A DNA stretch of 64,000 nt, from assembly GCA_022447585.1 (NCBI GenBank), contig JAKVAR010000108.1, positions 169,808-233,807 of the forward strand. The letters run 5' to 3'. The stretch's first letter is position 1; every line of letters begins with the position of its first letter. Shown in pieces: positions 36,294-44,164 of the stretch. This stretch comes from Crocinitomicaceae bacterium. Its GTDB lineage: Bacteria; Bacteroidota; Bacteroidia; Flavobacteriales_D; Crocinitomicaceae. Below the pieces are notes generated by a model. It saw only the letters and a program-made list of their open reading frames with translations. It made no database searches and was not told where the DNA came from. The translations under genes and the position numbers were made by a program.

Positions 36294-36833
36294 TTATTCT
36301 CCGTTTCTAACAAAGCTGAGTTGTCCATCTTTACTAAAGATAGTAACTGGTATTTTTTCCAATGTACATTTGGGCTCAATAACAAATTGAACAGTTCCCT
36401 GAATCTGGAAATCACCTGTTGACTTCAATTTATATCTCATGGAATGTACTGTAGTTTCTCTAATTATTTCTACAAGGCCTTCACCCCATTGATTTTCTTC
36501 TTCTATTGGTTCAGGTGCGCTTACAAAAGTAGATGCTAATTCAAAAAAATCATTTGCGGGGAAATTAATTTTAAGTAAACCTTTAAAGGTTCCTGGAGAA
36601 TTTGGCGCGATATAATAAGAACCTTCATCTAAATCAATTTTGATCGTTAGCTCTTTAGTTTGATTATTCGCATCAAAGTTAATGGTATAGGGGTCCTTAG
36701 ACTGATTAATTCCATCGGTATTTTGATACTTGTGTAAATCTGGATTGATTTCAATTTGTTCTTTCAATTTGTCATCAATTTTGTCAGAACAACCAATAGA
36801 AATAAGAATTGCAGTCAATAAAAATAATTTCAT
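36294..36833 (-). CDS. Hypothetical lipoprotein
   Basis: 179 residues with a lipoprotein signal MKLFLLTAILISIGCSD, lipobox ISIGC, lipidated Cys15. The mature chain is rich in strand (TKELTIKIDLDEGSYYIAPN) with a conserved-looking end VTIFSKDGQLSFVRNGE. It resembles DUF-type Bacteroidota lipoproteins, but I cannot name the family. It is convergent with the membrane-anchored regulator, whose stop is only four bases away, and divergent from the tandem uvrA gene. Confidence 0.7.
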   Translation of the reverse strand: MKLFLLTAILISIGCSDKIDDKLKEQIEINPDLHKYQNTDGINQSKDPYTINFDANNQTKELTIKIDLDEGSYYIAPNSPGTFKGLLKINFPANDFFELASTFVSAPEPIEEENQWGEGLVEIIRETTVHSMRYKLKSTGDFQIQGTVQFVIEPKCTLEKIPVTIFSKDGQLSFVRNGE

Positions 36834-36979
36834 GATAATATAAATTTGATTAATACTGAGTCCAATGTATTATTCAGATTGCATTTTTTTTACAAATGAT
36901 TGTAAAATAGTGTAAAGTGTCTGTAAAACATGTGTTTAAGCGCAGTTTGAAGTGCATTATTGCGAGCTAATAAAATCAC

Positions 36980-36987
36980 TATTTTCG
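36980..36987 (+). promoter_or_regulatory. Variant -7 box (TATTTTCG) abutting the tandem uvrA
   Basis: TATTTTCG differs from TAnnTTTG at one position and ends five bases before the ATG at 36993. It helps choose that ATG rather than the earlier in-frame start at 36960. Confidence 0.4.
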
Positions 36988-36992
36988 CAGCA

Positions 36993-39900
36993 ATGAAAGA
37001 AGGTAACCAAATCAATATTGTAATTAAAGGGGCGAAGGAAAATAACCTTAAAAATGTTTCCCTCTCTATACCACATAATAAATTTATCGTAGTTACTGGT
37101 ATTTCAGGATCTGGGAAGTCAAGTCTAATTTTTGATGTAATAGCTAGGGAGGGACAGCGACGCTATTTCGAAACATTGCCTTCTTTCGTGCGTCAATTTA
37201 CGGGTAAATTAAATAAGCCAAACGTAGATTCTATAGAAGGGTTATCGCCAGTTATTTCCATCGGTCAACAGACGAACGGTGCTAATGCTAGATCAACTGT
37301 TGGAACGATTTCAGATATCTATGATTTGCTTAGATTATTGTTTGCAAGAGTAGGGAAAACAGATCGAAATATAGAACTTTCACGGTCTTTGTTTTCGTTT
37401 AATTCTGATCATGGTAAATGTAAGCGATGCGCTGGAGTTGGAAAAGAAGAAGAGATTGATTTGAATAAGTTGATTGTACACCCTGAAAAGACAATTCGAG
37501 AAGGTGCATTGGCTCCAACTTTACCCACGGGATACATAATGTATTCGCAAGTAACGATAAATGTTTTAAATCAAGTCTGCGAGGCCGAAGGGTTTAACGT
37601 AGATATCCCTTGGAGAGATTTAACTGAGGATCAAAAAAAGGTCGTATTGTATGGAAGTGAAAAAATCAAAGTCCCCTTTGGAAAACATAGTATTGAGTCT
37701 AGATTAAAATGGACAGGAATTAAAGCTAAACCGAGAGAAGATGGCTATTTCAAAGGAATGATTCCTATCATGTCTGATATCTTAAAACGTGACCGAAATG
37801 CCAATATTTTAAAGTATGTAAAGGCTGTAGTATGTCCTGTTTGCAATGGATCGCGTTTAAATGAAGATGCGCTAAGTGTTCGTGTCAATGGTCAAAGAAT
37901 TATTGATTTATGCTCAATTGAACTGAATGAATTACTTCATTGGTTTCAGGATAATTTTTGGTGTGAAATAGGTTCTCCGATTACTGAAGAAATTAAGACG
38001 AAATTGGAACTGCTAGAAGATTTGGGATTAGGACATTTAACGTTGAATAGACCCGCAGCTTCTTTAGCTTCAAGTGAATTACAGAGAATTCGAATTGGAA
38101 ATCAGATACTTGTTCCTTTAAGTAATGTATTGTATGTATTTGATGAACCTTCCATAGGGTTGCATCCTTCTGAGAATATAAAGATGATCCATCATTTCAA
38201 GAAGTTGGTGAGTAGAGGAAATACTGTTTTGGTTGTTGAGCATGATATAACAACAATTAAAAATGCCGATCACATTATTGATATAGGCCCTTTAGCTGGA
38301 GCGCATGGAGGAGAAGTTTTATTCAATGGAAGTTTAGATGATTTTGTTAATTCCAAAGAACGGATAGTATTGAGTAGGACGCAACAAGTACTTTTAAATA
38401 CGGATATTCAAACTCCTATGCATTTTTATGCGGACAAGGGAAGCTTGAAGTTAGAAGGATGTTCTGAGAATAACCTTAAATCAATCGATGTTGAGTTCAA
38501 GTTAGGCGGATTGAATGTTGTCAGTGGTAAATCTGGATCTGGGAAATCAAGTTTAATAAAAAGCACTTTGTTGCGGGTTATTGAAAACCATCTAAGCAGT
38601 GAAAACAGAATTACCAAGAACCTTCAGCGTGTCAAAAACATTAAATCGATTGACAAATTGGTCTTTATTGACCATTCTCCCATTGGAAGAACACCAAGAA
38701 GTAATCCAGCAACTTACCTTGGGATTTCAGATTATATAAGAGATCTTTATTCGAAACTTCCTGACGCTAAAGAAATGGGGATTACGAAATCCATGTTTTC
38801 GTTTAATAATAAAGGAGGTAGATGCGAAACTTGTCAAGGCGCTGGAAAAATCCAAGTTGGTATGCATTTTTTGGGTAATGTGGACTTGACATGCCCAAGT
38901 TGCGGTGGAAAGCGTTTTACGGATAAAGTACTTCGAATAAAGTATAGTGACAAGTCTATTTCAGATGTTTACAATCTAACTGTTTCTGAAGCTTTAACTT
39001 TCTTCAAAGGAATTAAAAGGATTGAATCAGGATTGAACATTCTAGATGAAATAGGGTTGGGGTATATTCGATTAGGACAGTCTTCTACAACACTATCTGG
39101 CGGAGAAGCTCAACGAATAAAAATTGCCAATCAACTCCAAAAGAGAGACACTGGAAATACAATTTATATAATTATTGAACCAACTATTGGTCTGCATGCT
39201 GCAAATACGAAGTCTTTATTGAGCATGCTTTACAAAATAAAAGAACATGGTAACACAATTGTTTGTGTTGAGCAGAATCAATCAGTAATCGATTCATGTG
39301 ATTGGCATATTGAATTAGGACCTCATAGCGGAGCAAATGGAGGAGAAATAGTACATCAAGGTAAACCAGAACATAGAAGCGATGAAAATGAATTTATTGA
39401 TTCATTTTCTAAAGAGGATAATTTATCATGGATCCAGTTGAATGGGGTTAAAACAAATGGCCTTAAGAATATCGATGTTAAGTTTCCGAAGAATAAGCTT
39501 TCAGTTGTAACTGGGGTATCTGGTTCAGGAAAATCATCTTTAGTTTATGATACATTATTTGCGGAATCGCATACGCGTTTTACTGAGTCATTATCTACTT
39601 ATGGGCGAAGTTTTATAAAGCAAAGCAATAACGCTAAAATTGAAAGTAGTTTTGGTCTAGGGCCTGCGATTGGATTAAATCGACGTTCTGTTAACAAATC
39701 ATCAAGATCAACAGTTGCAACAATAACTGGAATCTATGATGCCTTGAGGTTACTTTACTCAAGAATTAGTCAGTATGAGGGAAAGGAGTTGACGGCACAA
39801 GATTTTTCATTTAATCATCATTTAGGAGCTTGCGAGATATGTAAAGGTGATGGTTTTTTATTGGAATGTAATCCAGATCAAATTATAATTGACAAGACTA

Positions 39901-41753
39901 AAAGTATTTTTAAAGGAGCTTTAGCTGTATCAAAAGCAGTTAAATATTTTACTAATCCTGATGGTCAATTCATGGCAATTTTGAAAAAAATTGCTTCGGT
40001 TAAAGAATGGAATTTAAACATAGCATGGGAAGAACTCCCTGAGGAGGTAAAAGATATAATTCTTTTTGGCATAGAAGATGTGGAATGGGAGGTTGAATGG
40101 GAATTCAAAACAAAAACACGCTCTGGAGTTCAGCGAATAAATGAAAAATGGCTCGGGTTTTGTCGTTATATTAATGAAGAATTTGAGCGAAAGAAATTCA
40201 ATAAGGGTATTTCTGAACTGAAATCTCTATTGCATGAAGTAGAATGTAAAACATGTAACGGAAGTCGATTAAAATCACCGTTGTTAGATACGAAGTTTAC
40301 AGGCTTGAATATTCATGAATTCACCAAAAACTCGTTGATAGAAATAGTTGATCTTTTAAAAGATATTAAATCAATTGAAAATGATGCAATAAAAGCAATT
40401 GCTCAGCATATTTTACCTTCTATAGAGTCAATATTGAATACACTTATTGCATTAGGCCTTGGTCATCTGAATCTTGATCGCCCAGTTAAATCGCTTTCTG
40501 GAGGTGAACAACAGCGTGTTTCAATTGCGAGTCAACTTTCAAATCATTTATTTGGTGTGACTTATGTCCTTGATGAACCAACAATTGGATTGGATCAAAA
40601 ACAGATCAATACAATCATTGCTTTATTGAAAGAATTGAATTCAAAAGGAAACACTGTGGTGGTCGTGGAGCATGATAAGTCTTTCATTGAACAAGCAGAT
40701 TATTTGGTAGAGATGGGACCATCTTCAGGTAGGAATGGAGGAGATGTAATTTATCAAGGATTTATTGACGAGCTAAATAAAAGCAAGACTTCATCGACTT
40801 ATGCATTAATTAATTCTGACATCAAACCTGCCGAAAAGTTTAAAGGTATACAAGGTAAACCTTTTGGAGTAAATGGGGCCGTAGCAAATAACTTAAAGGA
40901 AATTAATGTTGAATTCGCATACAATTCAATTACTGCAGTTACCGGTGTTTCAGGTAGTGGTAAAACAAGTTTAATTCGAGATGCATTCTTCGGCTCTTGG
41001 AACTTAAATCGACCTTATTTATGCGATTCTTTATTTGGAATGGATCAATTTGATGAGGTTATATATATTGATCAAGCTACATTAGTTACTAATCAGCTTA
41101 GCACTCCAGCAACTTACCTGAATATTATAGATCATTTAAAAATAATATACGTATCTACTGAAAAGGCAAAGTCAAAAGGACTTATAAAATCCGATTTTTC
41201 ATATCTAAGTAAAAAAGGAAAGTGTCCAGTTTGTGGTGGCAATGGTAAGATTAAAACTGCCATGGACTTCATGAGTGATGTTTGGTTAGAATGTTATTCA
41301 TGTAAAGGAAAAAGGTACAGTAATGCCCTTGATGAGGTAAGAATCAACAATAGGTCAATTGGTGAGTTGATGCAGTTAACGTTGGATGAATTGTTATCCT
41401 TGGATTTAAGTCAAAAACTTAACTTAGAATTAGAGGCTCTACTGCGCATTGGAATTGGACATTTAGTTCTAGGACAATCCACTAATTCATTATCTGGCGG
41501 GGAAATCCAACGATTGAAGTTGGGTAAAGAGATATCAAAGAAAAGAGAGGGAAACTTGCTCTATATTTTGGACGAACCAAGTACGGGACTGCACTTACTT
41601 GATATTCAAAAATTGATATCGGCCTTTAATTTATTAAAGTTAGAGGGACATTCAATCATCTTTATTGAACACAATGAAATTCTAATTAATGCTGCAGACG
41701 ATGTCATTAGACTTGGCCCCGGCAGTGGAATAGAAGGGGGGCGATTACTTTAG
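36993..41753 (+). CDS. uvrA: Tandem UvrA-like excinuclease ATPase with four ABC modules
   Basis: About 1586 residues against 940 for ordinary UvrA: two UvrA-like halves fused head to tail. Walker A motifs lie at 36-44, 512-520, 841-849 and 1318-1326. Signatures are at about 358 (LASSELQR, degenerate), 701 (LSGGEAQR), 1168 (LSGGEQQR) and 1500 (LSGGEIQR). Walker B is DEPS at 384, IEPT at 728-731 (Asp replaced by Ile), DEPT at 1194 and DEPS at 1527. The second module also has Gln761 in place of the H-loop His. CxxC zinc motifs are kept. After LLFARVG the chain goes straight to the first zinc module, so the UvrB-binding insertion of classical UvrA is absent, as in class II/III paralogues linked to drug or adduct tolerance. 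Confidence 0.9.
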   Translation: MKEGNQINIVIKGAKENNLKNVSLSIPHNKFIVVTGISGSGKSSLIFDVIAREGQRRYFETLPSFVRQFTGKLNKPNVDSIEGLSPVISIGQQTNGANARSTVGTISDIYDLLRLLFARVGKTDRNIELSRSLFSFNSDHGKCKRCAGVGKEEEIDLNKLIVHPEKTIREGALAPTLPTGYIMYSQVTINVLNQVCEAEGFNVDIPWRDLTEDQKKVVLYGSEKIKVPFGKHSIESRLKWTGIKAKPREDGYFKGMIPIMSDILKRDRNANILKYVKAVVCPVCNGSRLNEDALSVRVNGQRIIDLCSIELNELLHWFQDNFWCEIGSPITEEIKTKLELLEDLGLGHLTLNRPAASLASSELQRIRIGNQILVPLSNVLYVFDEPSIGLHPSENIKMIHHFKKLVSRGNTVLVVEHDITTIKNADHIIDIGPLAGAHGGEVLFNGSLDDFVNSKERIVLSRTQQVLLNTDIQTPMHFYADKGSLKLEGCSENNLKSIDVEFKLGGLNVVSGKSGSGKSSLIKSTLLRVIENHLSSENRITKNLQRVKNIKSIDKLVFIDHSPIGRTPRSNPATYLGISDYIRDLYSKLPDAKEMGITKSMFSFNNKGGRCETCQGAGKIQVGMHFLGNVDLTCPSCGGKRFTDKVLRIKYSDKSISDVYNLTVSEALTFFKGIKRIESGLNILDEIGLGYIRLGQSSTTLSGGEAQRIKIANQLQKRDTGNTIYIIIEPTIGLHAANTKSLLSMLYKIKEHGNTIVCVEQNQSVIDSCDWHIELGPHSGANGGEIVHQGKPEHRSDENEFIDSFSKEDNLSWIQLNGVKTNGLKNIDVKFPKNKLSVVTGVSGSGKSSLVYDTLFAESHTRFTESLSTYGRSFIKQSNNAKIESSFGLGPAIGLNRRSVNKSSRSTVATITGIYDALRLLYSRISQYEGKELTAQDFSFNHHLGACEICKGDGFLLECNPDQIIIDKTKSIFKGALAVSKAVKYFTNPDGQFMAILKKIASVKEWNLNIAWEELPEEVKDIILFGIEDVEWEVEWEFKTKTRSGVQRINEKWLGFCRYINEEFERKKFNKGISELKSLLHEVECKTCNGSRLKSPLLDTKFTGLNIHEFTKNSLIEIVDLLKDIKSIENDAIKAIAQHILPSIESILNTLIALGLGHLNLDRPVKSLSGGEQQRVSIASQLSNHLFGVTYVLDEPTIGLDQKQINTIIALLKELNSKGNTVVVVEHDKSFIEQADYLVEMGPSSGRNGGDVIYQGFIDELNKSKTSSTYALINSDIKPAEKFKGIQGKPFGVNGAVANNLKEINVEFAYNSITAVTGVSGSGKTSLIRDAFFGSWNLNRPYLCDSLFGMDQFDEVIYIDQATLVTNQLSTPATYLNIIDHLKIIYVSTEKAKSKGLIKSDFSYLSKKGKCPVCGGNGKIKTAMDFMSDVWLECYSCKGKRYSNALDEVRINNRSIGELMQLTLDELLSLDLSQKLNLELEALLRIGIGHLVLGQSTNSLSGGEIQRLKLGKEISKKREGNLLYILDEPSTGLHLLDIQKLISAFNLLKLEGHSIIFIEHNEILINAADDVIRLGPGSGIEGGRLL

Positions 41754-42794
41754 TTCATCCAGTAATTCAAAGCAAATTTCATCAATTATAGAAGAATATT
41801 TACTGAGGGCAGAGATGTTTGACAATACAATCACTCCTGTTTTATTTTGAGTTCTATAAGCAATTGAAGAGGTATATCCTCCAGTTCCGCCATTATGCCA
41901 GAACTTTTGATCTTCTTTCCCTGGGGAAATTATATGCCAACCTAGACCAATCGACATGCTTTCAGAAATCTCAAATGTACTTTCTCTTGTTAGTCGTAAA
42001 GTGGCGTTTTTCTGATCGAATTGTGCCATTACAAATTTTGAAAGATCATTAGCTGTTGAGATTAATCCACCCGCTCCTTTCATTGCGTTAAAATGCCAGT
42101 TTGAAATGGGATCACCATTGAGGTTTAGTCCTTGTATATCAGTTTTCTTTTCAAAACCAGTATTCGTCATTTGATAAGGAGTGAGTATTTTATCTTGAAC
42201 TAAAAGGTCAAAACTATTTGATTCACGCATTGAAAGAGCATAAGCCAAAACTCCTGCTCCTAGATTCGAGTAAGCATACTTTTTACCAGTTTCTGATTCA
42301 AGTTGAATTTCACTTTTCAGATATTGATCCAATAACTCTAGAGTATAATTGGAATATGGATCATCTTGATTTTTCAACATCGAGGGGAAGATATTGGATG
42401 GAAGTCTGTGCATTCCAGAAGTATGATTTGCTAATTCTTGGTAGCTAACCTTTGTTTTATTATTCCATTTATAAGGAAACTCTTTATTCACCTTGCTATT
42501 TAAACAAAGTTTATCATTCAATATTAAATCAGCTAAAACAGTACTTGTAAAAGTCTTAGTAATTGAACCGATTTCAAATTTGGAGTCAGTTAAATCTGTT
42601 AGAATAAATCTACCTCCACTTTTTGTGAGACCAACAAAGGATGGTGAATCATCCTTAAGTATACCAAAAGATATTGATGTCCCTTCAGGTAAGCTATCAA
42701 CCACAGGCGATAATAAATCTAGTATTTTATCTGAAAGTTGACCGTAAGAAAGAAACGATAAAAGAAAAGTGGTTACAAGTACTACTGGTTTCAT
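41745..42794 (-). CDS. Serine beta-lactamase-like hydrolase (class C/esterase fold)
   Basis: About 349 residues from the ATG at 42794, which opens a signal peptide (MKPVVLVTTFLLSFLSYGQ); an upstream extension is not signal-like. The nucleophile motif SxxK is Ser77-Ile-Thr-Lys80 (GSITKTF). A YxN motif is present in YAYSNLGAG, and HNGGTGGY replaces KTG as the third motif. This set is that of the AmpC/PBP-like serine hydrolases, many of which are peptidases or esterases rather than true beta-lactamases. It is periplasmic. The gene overlaps the end of the tandem uvrA by nine bases tail-to-tail. Confidence 0.88.
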   Translation of the reverse strand: MKPVVLVTTFLLSFLSYGQLSDKILDLLSPVVDSLPEGTSISFGILKDDSPSFVGLTKSGGRFILTDLTDSKFEIGSITKTFTSTVLADLILNDKLCLNSKVNKEFPYKWNNKTKVSYQELANHTSGMHRLPSNIFPSMLKNQDDPYSNYTLELLDQYLKSEIQLESETGKKYAYSNLGAGVLAYALSMRESNSFDLLVQDKILTPYQMTNTGFEKKTDIQGLNLNGDPISNWHFNAMKGAGGLISTANDLSKFVMAQFDQKNATLRLTRESTFEISESMSIGLGWHIISPGKEDQKFWHNGGTGGYTSSIAYRTQNKTGVIVLSNISALSKYSSIIDEICFELLDELK

Positions 42795-42855
42795 GCAACC
42801 AAAATACGAATTTAATGTGATCCATAAGGTTGATTTTCTTCTTTGACTCCCTCTT

Positions 42856-43178
42856 TTAGGCATCATCGATCAATGTCCATATGTAAAAAATGTATTGTCC
42901 TTTGAATGAAATTCTAACATATTTATCCAAATCTCCAGTTATAGAGCGGTAAATGGGAAGTTCATCAGTTGTAAAACTGAGATGTATCATCTTTTCATCT
43001 CCATTCAAGGATTCAACAAGTTGAGTAGGAGTAATTCGGTAATGATTAATTCCTCTTGTAGTGAATGTGCATTGTTATGATCTAAACCTAAATCAAACAG
43101 GTTTTGAAAGATCTCAATTCGATATACCTCTGTTGTTTCACAAACAAATTTTTTAGCCATTTCTGGTTTAAACTTCAT
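42856..43178 (-). pseudogene. Frameshifted gene of about 107 codons, function unknown
   Basis: From an ATG at 43176-43178 the minus strand reads MKFKPEMAKKFVCETTEVYR and on to LFDLGLDHNNA. It then loses frame near 43060-43075. The adjacent frame continues as TTRGINHYRITPTQLVESLN, and later FTTDELPIYRSITGDLDKYV, down to a TAA at 42856-42858. The total length, 323 bases, is not a multiple of three, consistent with one lost base. Both parts look like real protein. The family is not recognised. It lies between the beta-lactamase-like gene and the response-regulator gene, all on the same strand. Confidence 0.7.
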
Positions 43179-43343
43179 CTGTTGAATCCAAGTTTAGGTG
43201 CACAATTCCATCTCGACTCCCCTGACAAAATTGGTTTAAAGGAAAACTATATGTTCTGTTTTGTGCTTATATGAGTATATTGATTTCTGGAGTTAGGGAA
43301 GTCTCCAGTATTATGGTTAGGTCTTTGAGAAGATCAAAAAAGT

Positions 43344-44093
43344 TTATTTTAACAATAAAAGAGAATCGAATTCTTGTATTCTATAACGCGAAATGCGGGC
43401 AGATATATCTTGATTTAATACTATAACTCCTTTTCCTTTGTTATAATATTTAATGAAGTTAGTAGAGATTATCCAGGATTTATGAGATCGAAAGAACACG
43501 TCACCCTCAGGAAGAGTAGACTCGAAGTACTTTAGATTTTTACTTACCATAAATGAGGTTTGGTCTTTCAAATGAATAACGCTGTATGCTCCTTTGGCTT
43601 CAATGGCAATTATACTTGAAAGGTCTATAATTCTTTTGTTTCCTAATTCAGATATTACAATTTTACCTAAGTCATTTTTTTGAATGCTTTCAAGTAAAAT
43701 GTGAAACTTTTCAGATTCTTCCTTTTGTTCAAATTTATTTTCGAGTTTACTAAGTGCTTCTTGTAATCGTTGACGATTAATTGGTTTTACTAGATAATCT
43801 ATTGCACTCAATTCAAAGGCTTTTATTGCATATTGATCATAGGCAGTAACAAAAATGATCTCAAAATCTATAGTGTCGAAAAATGAAGCGATTTCATATC
43901 CTGCATAATTTGGCATTTGAACATCTAAAAAGACAACATCCGGTTTTTCTATTTTAATCGTCGTTACAGCATCCTCCAGGTCAGAACATTGAGCAATTAT
44001 ATTTATAGGCGATTTAGAGCGAAGAATTAGGCTTTGTAATACATCGCGCGCCGCAGACTCGTCATCAACAATAATTGCTCTAATTTCATTCAT
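43344..44093 (-). CDS. LytTR-family response regulator (second system)
   Basis: 249 residues from the ATG at 44093, which places the receiver directly at the N-terminus. The receiver shows DD at 10-11, phosphoacceptor Asp57 in VVFLDVQMPN, FVTAYDQ and YLVKPINRQRL. The C-terminal LytTR domain has IAIEAKGAYSVIHL, LKYFESTLPEGDVFFRSHKS and ARISRYRIQEF. It is followed by no other gene on its strand until the frameshifted fragment, and is preceded at 71 bases by its partner kinase gene. It is clearly paralogous to the regulator at 26.9-27.6 kb. Confidence 0.93.
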   Translation of the reverse strand: MNEIRAIIVDDESAARDVLQSLILRSKSPINIIAQCSDLEDAVTTIKIEKPDVVFLDVQMPNYAGYEIASFFDTIDFEIIFVTAYDQYAIKAFELSAIDYLVKPINRQRLQEALSKLENKFEQKEESEKFHILLESIQKNDLGKIVISELGNKRIIDLSSIIAIEAKGAYSVIHLKDQTSFMVSKNLKYFESTLPEGDVFFRSHKSWIISTNFIKYYNKGKGVIVLNQDISARISRYRIQEFDSLLLLK

Positions 44094-44164
44094 AGCATAA
44101 AGATGTTTATTTTTTCGTTGCAACAGTTTTTGGTTTTACCACTGGTAGCATTTATTTAATGAAT

